5,124 nt of DNA from Candidatus Saccharimonadota bacterium (lineage in GTDB: Bacteria > Eremiobacterota > Xenobia > Xenobiales > Xenobiaceae): NCBI GenBank assembly GCA_004554425.1, contig SFMI01000125.1, positions 1 to 5,124 on the forward strand. The letters run 5' to 3'. Shown here in pieces: positions 1 to 5,124 of this stretch. The translations under genes and the position numbers were made by a program. Numbering within the stretch: the first letter of the stretch is position 1; the number at the start of each line of letters is the position of its first letter. The notes beneath the pieces are model-generated. The model was not told where the DNA came from, searched no databases, and saw only the letters and a list, made by a program, of their open reading frames with translations.

Positions 1-1
1 A

Positions 2-1420
2 AATTCGACTGCCATTCCTGTAGCTATAGATACTCCTTCAACTGTAGGTTTGGCTTTTGCTGTTTTTGGCCCTGCTTTTATTACCTACAAAGCTGCTGGT
101 TTATCTCCCCAGGAAGCAGCTATACAAACTTGGTACTTAGGTATGGCTACGGTTATGTGCTGTGGTTTAGGAAAATTTTTGGGCTCTTTTGTTGGCGAAT
201 GGATAGGTGAAATTGTTCCTAAGGCTGGTTTGGTAGGTGCTTTAGCTGGAGTTGGCATTGCCTTATTGGGAGTAGTGCCTTTTATTGAAGTTATGGGGGC
301 TCCGGCTGTAGGTTTACTTTCTTTCGGTATCATATTTTATTCTTTGATTGCTAAAATAGAGCTACCTGGTAAAGTTCCTGGAGTATTAGCTGCTGTAGTA
401 TTGTCTACTGGTTTATACTACATTTTAGGCCCCTTAGGCTTAGCCGGTCAGCAATTTATAGTGCCCCAATTTTCGGCTGCTTTCAATTTTCCCTTACTTA
501 ATTATTATTTTATTTATGGATTAAAAGATTCTTTACAGTATTTGCCTGTTGTGCTTCCCTTTACGGTTTTAACTATTGTTGGTGGCGTTAATGTTGCCAA
601 AGGAGCTATTGTAGCTGGAGATAATTACAATATGCGTGAAGTTTTGCAAATAGATGCCGCCGTAACTTTAATTTCTGGCTTATGTGGTGGTATTGCTCCT
701 ACTACTTTATATATTGGCCACGCTGCATTTAAGGGAATGAATTGCCGTTCCGGTCACGTTTTATTGACGGGAATTTTTGTCGGTTTATTCGGTATTTGTG
801 GCTTAATTAAAGTTATTGTTGATTTTGTACCTACGGCTGCTTTAGCGCCAATTTTAATATTTATTGCTTTAGAGTTAACTTCGCAAGCTTTTCGAGATAG
901 CGACAATAACTTCCGCACCGTTTTAACTTTTGCGCTATTTCCTTGTATTATGAGAGCTTTGGCTTTAAAGGGCAATTACAGCGATAATTTTGAATCTTTG
1001 GTGAGTCGTTTAATGGCTGAAGCCAATGGCCATCGTTTTTTGAGTGAGAATTTAATTATTCCGGCTTTGGGCAATGGTTTTGTTTTAACATCCATGTTGT
1101 GGGGCGCCTTTTTGGCTTTCTTTATTGAGCGCCGTTTACGTCGGGCGGCCGTTGTGCTGTTTATTTTGGCCGCATGTTCGTTTGTTGGCTTAATACATTC
1201 TGTTTCACCAGCTGGATTTATGTACTGGCCTTTTAATTTGCCTAACGATATAGAAAAAGCTATTCCTTTTCAGTTCGCTGCCGGATATCTTTTAGCTGGT
1301 TTACTTATTTTGGGGCTGTCTTTTAGCAAGTCTTCTACTTGGTCAATTTATGAAGATGAAAATCGTGAAATACGTGCCAAATTAGCCCAAAAAGCAGAAG
1401 CGTCGGAGTTTGTTTCCTAG
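2..1420 (+). CDS. NCS2/AzgA-like nucleobase permease family protein, 5'-truncated by the window edge
   Basis: This is a polytopic inner-membrane protein resembling the NCS2 family (xanthine/uracil/adenine permeases, AzgA branch), which import nucleobases with protons or sodium. The frame is open from base 2, so the gene starts outside the window; the TTG at 50 is internal. 472 codons are visible. The first visible segment (PSTVGLAFAVFGPAF) aligns by eye with the AzgA region 'APGMGLNAFFAY', so roughly 50-80 N-terminal residues, including the first helix, are missing. About 11-12 hydrophobic segments follow, ending in a short charged cytoplasmic tail. The family-like core is GGVN (window residues 194-197), PTTLYIGHAAF (233-243), CRSG (248-251) and PTAALAPILIF (about 277-287). 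The acidic residues usual in the two substrate-binding helices appear to be absent, so the substrate is unknown and a transport role is inferred from fold only. It stops at TAG 1418-1420, 88 nt before the preferred start of the protease gene on the same strand, so an operon is plausible. Confidence 0.75.
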   Translation, partial: NSTAIPVAIDTPSTVGLAFAVFGPAFITYKAAGLSPQEAAIQTWYLGMATVMCCGLGKFLGSFVGEWIGEIVPKAGLVGALAGVGIALLGVVPFIEVMGAPAVGLLSFGIIFYSLIAKIELPGKVPGVLAAVVLSTGLYYILGPLGLAGQQFIVPQFSAAFNFPLLNYYFIYGLKDSLQYLPVVLPFTVLTIVGGVNVAKGAIVAGDNYNMREVLQIDAAVTLISGLCGGIAPTTLYIGHAAFKGMNCRSGHVLLTGIFVGLFGICGLIKVIVDFVPTAALAPILIFIALELTSQAFRDSDNNFRTVLTFALFPCIMRALALKGNYSDNFESLVSRLMAEANGHRFLSENLIIPALGNGFVLTSMLWGAFLAFFIERRLRRAAVVLFILAACSFVGLIHSVSPAGFMYWPFNLPNDIEKAIPFQFAAGYLLAGLLILGLSFSKSSTWSIYEDENREIRAKLAQKAEASEFVS

Positions 1421-1460
1421 TTATAAATGGGGAAAAGCCATTTTTGCAGGAATGAGGACT

Positions 1461-1496
1461 AAACAGCCAAAAGATTGCCTCGATTTTTTGCTGTTT
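1461..1496 (+). promoter_or_regulatory. Long intercistronic stem-loop upstream of the protease gene
   Basis: AAACAGC at 1461-1467 pairs perfectly with GCTGTTT at 1490-1496. After a single bulged C (1468), bases 1469-1477 pair with 1481-1489 (seven Watson-Crick pairs and two G-U pairs) around a 3-nt loop, CCT. That gives 16 base pairs with one bulge. No T-tract follows on either strand, so it does not look like a terminator. It ends 12 nt before the ATG at 1509. It could affect ribosome access, mRNA processing or the relative expression of the two genes. Its function is inferred; the pairing is seen directly. Confidence 0.5.
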
Positions 1497-1508
1497 AGAG
1501 AAAAAAAT

Positions 1509-2945
1509 ATGCTTGCTAAAGATTGTGAAACTACCTTAGTAAATTTTAATGATTACTCTGTGCCTAGTACTTCGGAAAGGTTACATGCCGATTCCAACAT
1601 GAGAGGGCGGGGAGTGACTATTGCTTTTTTGGACTCTGGTTTTTATCCTCATCCCGATCTGGGAGATCGTATTGCCGCTTATATCGACTTAGGTGAAGAA
1701 ACTCAGGATTTAAATCCGCATGCCAATCGAAATGGTTGGAATTGGCACGGCATGATGACTTCTGTATCTGCTTGTGGTGACGGCTCGCTTTCTGGTGGCC
1801 GCTATCGTGGGTTGGCTTCCGAAGCTAAGGTTGTGCTTATAAAGTGTAGCCGCAACGGTATGATTTGCGATGATTTAATTCTAAAAGGTTTACATTGGGT
1901 TCGTGATAATGCAGCTAAATACCACATCAATATCTTGAATATTTCTGTAGGCAGCGATTTTGATCCCAAAGAATTAAATTGTGAGATCTCCCAAGCTTCG
2001 GAAGAGCTTGTCTCTAATGGCATTTTGGTTATAGCGGCCGCTGGTAACACGCGTACTCTACCTCGTCCGCCGGCCAATGCTCCGTCTGTACTTACTGTGG
2101 GTGGTTGCGTTTCCCGTAATGCTTGCACTCCGGAAGAAGCAGAGCTCTATTGCAGCAGCTACGGTGTTATTTTGGATTTAGTAGTTAAACCGGAAATTAT
2201 CGCTCCAGCTGCTTGGGTGGCTGCTCCGATTCTGCCCGGCACCGTGCAATACAAGCGAGCTCAATATTGTTACGATTTAGCGGTAACGAGCGGTGGACCT
2301 TTGCTCAATTTGCTTAGCGAAGTTCCCGAAGGTGTGGGCTTGCCGGATAATTTGTATCAATTGAGTCGCGAGGAGCTCACTAAAAAACTAGACAAATGGC
2401 TTTTGGATGATAAAGTTGTTGGCCGCCATTATCAGCATGTGGATGGAACTTCTTTCGCGGCTCCTACCGTAGCTGCTATTGCCGCGCAGATGTTGGAAGC
2501 TAATCCGCAACTTACTCCGGCTGCTATACGCCAAATCTTTATGTCTACAGCCGACCGTGTTAATGGTAAAGATCTTTTGGCTCAAGGTTGCGGTATAGTT
2601 AATGCCAGCCGAGCTGTCGAGCAAGCCCACGAAGCCTGGACGCATGATCAAATTTGTGAATTACGTCCTCCTTTGGTTTTGGATGGCAAATTGAGCTTCA
2701 TCTTCGTCAATTATTTCGCCAAAAAAGTTGAACTGATGGGAGACTTTAACGATTGGACGCCGCATCAGTACTATTTCCATGAAATGTTTGATGGCACCTG
2801 GAAAGTGGAAATCGATGCGCCGCCGCCAGGAAGATATCGTTATAAATTTAGAGTAGACGAAAAAGATTGGTTTGAAGATCCTGCTAATTTGTACCGCAAA
2901 CCCAACGTATGGGGTAGCTACGACTCTATTTTGAATATCGCCTAA
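1509..2945 (+). CDS. S8 (subtilisin-family) serine peptidase with C-terminal CBM48/AMPK-type glycogen-binding module, predicted cytosolic
   Basis: This is a predicted endopeptidase of 478 residues. The subtilisin core has all catalytic boxes: Asp42 in AFLDSGF..HPDL, His80 in WHGMMTSV, the oxyanion Asn180 in VIAAAGN, and Ser315 in DGTSFAAP (codon 2451-2453). The His box reads HGM where HGT is usual. The Asn-to-Ser distance is 135 residues, about twice that of classical subtilisins, because of an insert of about 65 residues (roughly 236-305) between KPEIIAPA and the Ser box. Residues about 395-478 form an early-set/CBM48-like domain: GDFNDW (411-416), GRYRYKF (441-447), DWFEDP (453-458) and SYDSILNI (470-477). 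By eye, Trp416, Lys446 and Trp454 match the glycogen-contacting Trp/Lys/Trp of AMPK-beta. There is no signal peptide, membrane helix or I9-type pro-region, so it probably acts in the cytosol. The frame is open back to a TTG at 1410 and an ATG at 1452. I prefer ATG 1509 because AGAG lies 8 nt upstream (1497-1500), the upstream codons do not look protein-like, and they overlap the stem-loop; the ATG at 1452 has AGGA directly abutting it. The start is moderately sure, the protein family very sure. The substrate is unknown. Confidence 0.9.
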   Translation: MLAKDCETTLVNFNDYSVPSTSERLHADSNMRGRGVTIAFLDSGFYPHPDLGDRIAAYIDLGEETQDLNPHANRNGWNWHGMMTSVSACGDGSLSGGRYRGLASEAKVVLIKCSRNGMICDDLILKGLHWVRDNAAKYHINILNISVGSDFDPKELNCEISQASEELVSNGILVIAAAGNTRTLPRPPANAPSVLTVGGCVSRNACTPEEAELYCSSYGVILDLVVKPEIIAPAAWVAAPILPGTVQYKRAQYCYDLAVTSGGPLLNLLSEVPEGVGLPDNLYQLSREELTKKLDKWLLDDKVVGRHYQHVDGTSFAAPTVAAIAAQMLEANPQLTPAAIRQIFMSTADRVNGKDLLAQGCGIVNASRAVEQAHEAWTHDQICELRPPLVLDGKLSFIFVNYFAKKVELMGDFNDWTPHQYYFHEMFDGTWKVEIDAPPPGRYRYKFRVDEKDWFEDPANLYRKPNVWGSYDSILNIA

Positions 2946-2951
2946 GCGAAA

Positions 2952-2997
2952 AAAATAATAAGCGCAACTCTTTCTGAAGAGTTGCGCTTATTATTTT
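2952..2997. terminator. Bidirectional Rho-independent terminator between convergent genes
   Basis: A perfect 21-bp inverted repeat (arms 2952-2972 and 2977-2997) surrounds a 4-nt loop, TCTG. The core GCGCAACTCTT pairs with AAGAGTTGCGC, and the outer AT part supplies a T-rich 3' tail (TTATTATTTT) on the plus strand and the equivalent on the minus strand. It begins 6 nt after the protease stop (2943-2945) and ends 7 nt before the gpsA stop (3005-3007), so it serves both convergent genes. Confidence 0.93.
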
Positions 2998-3004
2998 CAC
3001 ATTG

Positions 3005-4003
3005 TTACTCGAACTTTTGTGAGCGAGCTAGTAAATTGATAATAGCCTGTTGTAAATCATGTTCACCGGACAAAATTTGACAAGTTTCTTTGATAATAGG
3101 CGTTTCTATACCCAAATTTTGGGCTAGCTGTAAGCAACTATTAGCCGTAGTAACCCCTTCGGCTACTTGCTTCATTTCTTTCATAATATCTGATAATTTG
3201 CGACCTTGGCCGAGCATTAAGCCTACTTGACGATTGCGGCTTAAATCGCCAGTAGCTGTCAAAAGTAAATCTCCCAAACCGCTTAAGCCAGATACGGTAG
3301 AGGAGCGACCACCCATAGCCATTACAATGCGTCTTATTTCTATAAGGGCTCTAGTCAGAAGAGCGGCTCTAGCGTTGGCTCCCATTCCGGCTCCGTCAAT
3401 CATACCTGCAGCCAAAGCAATAACATTTTTTAAGACTCCGCCCAACTCAACACCTACTATATCGGTAGAGGCGTAAGCACGGAAATATTTATAGTGATAG
3501 AGATTGGCAGCCAAAGAAGAAAGGCGCGGCACTGGAGAAGCTAAAGTAACGGCTGTAGGCAATTCTTTAATAACTTCTACCGCAAAAGAAGGGCCGGAGA
3601 GAACTACTATGCGCTCCAAACGTCCCAACACTTCAGAAAGTACCTCGGACATGCGCATAAGGCTGTCTTTTTCTAAGCCTTTAGCTGTGCTAATAATAAC
3701 GCTTGAAGGGCTGACATTCTCTTTAACCTCTTCAGCTACACTGCGCACTGCTCCTGAAGGTACAGCAAAAACTATAAAATCGGCTCCTTTGACAGCTTCC
3801 TTGAGATTATATTCAACTCCCAAATCGCCGGGATTGCATAAGCGCATATTCCCAAAATAACGGGCATTATAGCCTGTTTTTATGGAATCTAAATCTATGG
3901 CGTCGCATCCCCATATAACTACATCGCTGCCGGCTTTCTGTAAGTGTAGGGCTTGCGCTGTGCCCCAACTTCCTGAACCAATAACGGCAACTTTATAGCT
4001 CAT
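3005..4003 (-). CDS. gpsA: NAD(P)H-dependent glycerol-3-phosphate dehydrogenase
   Basis: GpsA reduces dihydroxyacetone phosphate to sn-glycerol 3-phosphate with NAD(P)H in the cytosol, supplying the backbone for phospholipid synthesis. The protein has 332 residues, normal for bacterial GpsA. The N-terminal Rossmann nucleotide-binding motif GSGSWGTA covers residues 9-16. FAVPSGAVR (79-87), STAKGLE (105-111) and SGPSFA (136-141) are family signatures. GVELGGVLKNVIALAAG (184-200) contains the catalytic lysine, Lys192. GNARAALLTRAL-like (208-220, here GANARAALLTRAL) and SGLSGLGDLLLTATG further on complete the C-terminal helical substrate domain. The segment around residues 44-55, usually H.NPRYLPG..L, reads YNARYFGNMRL here, a modest divergence. 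The start ATG at 4001-4003 gives the usual short lead into the Rossmann strand. GGGAG (4017-4021) lies 13 nt upstream, a rather long spacing. The frame stays open another 43 codons to a TTG at 4132, but that stretch has no GpsA counterpart. The gene follows the 3D-protein gene on the same strand but is separated from it by a terminator, so it probably has its own promoter. Confidence 0.96.
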   Translation of the reverse strand: MSYKVAVIGSGSWGTAQALHLQKAGSDVVIWGCDAIDLDSIKTGYNARYFGNMRLCNPGDLGVEYNLKEAVKGADFIVFAVPSGAVRSVAEEVKENVSPSSVIISTAKGLEKDSLMRMSEVLSEVLGRLERIVVLSGPSFAVEVIKELPTAVTLASPVPRLSSLAANLYHYKYFRAYASTDIVGVELGGVLKNVIALAAGMIDGAGMGANARAALLTRALIEIRRIVMAMGGRSSTVSGLSGLGDLLLTATGDLSRNRQVGLMLGQGRKLSDIMKEMKQVAEGVTTANSCLQLAQNLGIETPIIKETCQILSGEHDLQQAIINLLARSQKFE

Positions 4004-4196
4004 AACTAGAAAATATCTCCCAAAAAATCTTAAATAACGTGGCAGTGGGGCTTTTCCATTAGCGAGCTCGGTACCTTCCACTACCAATAAAATATGTCCC
4101 CGCCCGTAAAGGTAAAATACCAGACGAAACAATTCGCCGCTTTAGCTTTTATACCCTATCTAAAAATGCTTTAAGCATCGGCAAAATTGTGCTCAT
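4004..4196 (-). other. gpsA leader / intergenic region, no convincing gene
   Basis: This is the stretch between the upstream terminator and gpsA. On the minus strand TGGTAGTGG (4078-4086) can pair with CCACTGCCA (4040-4048), nine pairs including one G-U, across a 29-nt loop. A small ATGCTT/AAGCAT palindrome lies at 4166-4178. A TATAAA-like -10 (4148-4153) lacks a good -35 partner, so the gpsA promoter is not located with confidence. The gpsA frame is open back through 4132 but has no family resemblance. I do not recognise a known riboswitch or a PlsY remnant. Confidence 0.4.
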
Positions 4197-4225
4197 AAAA
4201 AAATACAGCCGCCATAAAGGCGGCT
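4197..4225 (-). terminator. Rho-independent terminator of the 3D-domain protein gene
   Basis: Read on the minus strand, AGCCGCC (4219-4225) pairs perfectly with GGCGGCT (4207-4213) around the loop TTTAT. GTA and then seven T's (4197-4203) follow. It starts 13 nt after the stop codon at 4239-4241. The plus-strand reading is also followed by a T-rich run, but no plus-strand gene ends here. Confidence 0.9.
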
Positions 4226-4238
4226 TTACTTTTTGTTG

Positions 4239-4844
4239 TTACTCAGTAACTGTGACTGTAACGGTGCGTACTCCCCATTGAGAGCACTGGGCATTATTTG
4301 GTAGCCAAATATCTATTTTGTTTCCGTAAATACCACCACCGGTATCTCTGGCTTCACCCCAGCCGTAACCGGGAACATATATTTTTGAGCCAATAGGAAT
4401 GACACTAGGATCGACGGCTATACAACCTGGGCCGGTATAGTGTCCGCTGGCCGTGCGACCGTTTAAACAGTAGGCGTAAGCCGTCACTGTAATTGTCCGG
4501 CTCTGAGGCTCAGGGGCAGCAACTATTTTATACTCGGCACTGGTTTCAGCTCCGCGAATGAATGAAGAAGCTAAAGAGTCAGCAATTTTAATATGGTTGC
4601 TGTTATTTTGACGAGCTTTATTCTCGTTTACTTTAACATCTTCTATATCTCTTATTGTTTCGACTTCAACAGTCTCTGCATTAACTCTACTGGGCAGTAA
4701 GCCACTCTCATTAGGCGATACAGACACTAGAGAAGGTGCCGGAGGCATATTTCCCAGATCTTGACTGCAAGCATTCTGTGCTAAAAGCAGAATAGGCACA
4801 ACCCAGATACATGCCACCAACACATAAGCCCAAAGCTTACGCAT
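4239..4844 (-). CDS. Secreted 3D-domain protein, probable peptidoglycan-cleaving enzyme
   Basis: This protein has 201 residues. It begins MRKLW and has a hydrophobic stretch (residues 5-22) typical of a signal peptide. Cleavage is probably near ACS-Q (about residue 27); the context QNAC does not fit a lipobox. A low-complexity Ser/Asn/Glu-rich linker (about 28-115) follows. Residues 116-201 form a 3D domain, the double-psi beta-barrel related to MltA lytic transglycosylases and found in YocH/YabE/YorM-type wall proteins. The three name-giving aspartates are visible: Asp145 in AVDPSVIPIGSKIYVPGYG, Asp167 in ARDTGGGIYGNKIDIW, and Asp178 in the same segment. ITVTAYAY and TASG before them, and WGVRTVTV after, are also typical. 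No LysM, SH3 or G5 binding module is present, so it is a minimal form. The expected role is cleavage of peptidoglycan glycan strands outside the membrane; this is inferred from the family. The start at 4844 is set by a strong ribosome site; an in-frame ATG 14 codons upstream (4886) would put charged residues ahead of the signal peptide and lacks that site. Confidence 0.9.
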   Translation of the reverse strand: MRKLWAYVLVACIWVVPILLLAQNACSQDLGNMPPAPSLVSVSPNESGLLPSRVNAETVEVETIRDIEDVKVNENKARQNNSNHIKIADSLASSFIRGAETSAEYKIVAAPEPQSRTITVTAYAYCLNGRTASGHYTGPGCIAVDPSVIPIGSKIYVPGYGWGEARDTGGGIYGNKIDIWLPNNAQCSQWGVRTVTVTVTE

Positions 4845-4849
4845 TATGG

Positions 4850-4856
4850 CCTCCTT
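4850..4856 (-). promoter_or_regulatory. Strong Shine-Dalgarno site fixing the 3D-protein start
   Basis: The minus strand reads AAGGAGG, then CCATA (5 nt), then ATG at 4842-4844. This is a near-ideal ribosome binding site. It decides for the start that places the signal peptide at the very N-terminus, rather than the longer in-frame option beginning at 4886. Confidence 0.9.
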
Positions 4857-5124
4857 AGTTTTCTCTATATCCCACCTCTTTGCCAAGGAGATGAAATCTA
4901 TGAATTAACAGCTTTTTTCGCTAATTTAAAGCTAAAAAACAACAAACCCTTAAATAAAGGTTGATATACTGTATATTTTCTAAGAATTATAGTCCAATCC
5001 TGCAATAAATCCAGCTTATAAAGCATAAATTAGTGCAATAATGTAAACATTTTGCGTATATATTGTCTATTTTTTAACAAAAATTTTAAAGAAAGCTACA
5101 AAAAATTAACTTAATAATGTAACG
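4857..5124. other. AT-rich intergenic region upstream of the 3D-protein gene
   Basis: I see no credible coding sequence on either strand. The region is very AT-rich and has many A or T runs. It contains a 13-bp perfect palindrome, ATATACTGTATAT (4964-4976), and a perfect TATAAT on the minus strand (4986-4991). It probably holds the promoter of the leftward gene and perhaps that of a rightward gene beyond the window. On the plus strand AAGGAG (4884-4889) precedes only a five-codon ATG-to-TAA frame. Confidence 0.6.
4986..4991 (-). promoter_or_regulatory. Candidate -10 element for the 3D-protein gene
   Basis: The minus strand reads TATAAT, an exact match to the sigma-70/sigma-A -10 consensus, about 140 nt upstream of the start codon. 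No good -35 hexamer lies at 16-18 nt spacing (TGGATT is the best at 17), and in DNA this AT-rich such a match can arise by chance. The ATATACTGTATAT palindrome would fall just around or after the start of transcription. Confidence 0.25.

Noticed and set aside
1410..1508. N-terminal extension of the protease from TTG 1410 or ATG 1452
   Set aside because: It overlaps the permease stop or lacks a properly spaced ribosome site, its residues do not resemble an S8 pro-region or signal peptide, and it contains the long stem-loop.
3234..3860. Plus-strand open frames of 80 and 118 codons inside gpsA
   Set aside because: They are antisense shadows of a strongly conserved gene and show no domain-like features. 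The same applies to the minus-strand frames inside the permease and protease genes.
4063..4075. CGAGCTCGGTACC, a 13-base identity to the pUC-type polylinker (SacI-KpnI part)
   Set aside because: The match stops abruptly on both sides (no EcoRI or SmaI/BamHI continuation) and lies inside an otherwise normal leader, so a chance match is more likely than vector sequence. Reads spanning the site would settle it.
4004..4196. Riboswitch or T-box ahead of gpsA
   Set aside because: I checked for known conserved boxes. The string CACTGCCAC only loosely recalls a cobalamin-riboswitch piece, no B12 box accompanies it, and no leader terminator precedes the gpsA start.
4845..4886. Longer start of the 3D protein at 4886
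   Set aside because: It would put 14 charged residues before the signal peptide and would ignore the near-ideal AAGGAGG site placed 5 nt before ATG 4844.
4884..4907. Possible micro-gene with AAGGAG followed by ATG on the plus strand
   Set aside because: The frame ends after five codons (MKSMN), and ATG directly abuts the ribosome-like site.
4910..4933. AGCTTT/AAAGCT hairpin with nearby T- and A-runs, as a terminator
   Set aside because: The stem is only 6 bp, mostly A-T, with a 12-nt loop, and no gene ends beside it. It is typical of AT-rich background.

Overview
This is a window of AT-rich bacterial DNA. It holds four protein genes in two convergent pairs and has no RNA gene, insertion sequence, CRISPR array or phage signature that I can see. 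The organism cannot be fixed from the sequence. Low GC, strong Shine-Dalgarno sequences, Rho-independent terminators and a secreted 3D-domain wall protein suggest a Bacillota-like bacterium or another low-GC lineage. This is an inference from gene content only.

Left half, plus strand: the window opens inside a multi-spanning membrane permease related to the NCS2/AzgA nucleobase transporters (5' end missing). It is followed by a gene for a subtilisin-family (S8) serine protease with a complete Asp/His/Ser triad. That protease has no signal peptide or pro-region. It carries a C-terminal glycogen-binding-like module (CBM48/AMPK-beta type). The two genes lie head to tail and may be co-transcribed. 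A long stem-loop sits between them, just before the preferred protease start. A perfect 21-bp inverted repeat, evidently a bidirectional terminator, closes this unit.

Right half, minus strand: gpsA (NAD(P)H-dependent glycerol-3-phosphate dehydrogenase, which feeds phospholipid synthesis) ends against the same terminator. Upstream of it, and separated by its own terminator and a leader of about 190 nt, is a gene for a small exported protein with a C-terminal 3D domain, probably a peptidoglycan-cleaving enzyme. The last 240 or so bases are very AT-rich, non-coding, and probably hold the promoter of the 3D-protein gene.

The most notable item is the predicted cytosolic subtilisin fused to a glycan-binding module, next to an atypical NCS2-like permease that seems to lack the acidic residues expected at the substrate site. 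gpsA and the 3D-domain gene are ordinary envelope-related housekeeping genes.
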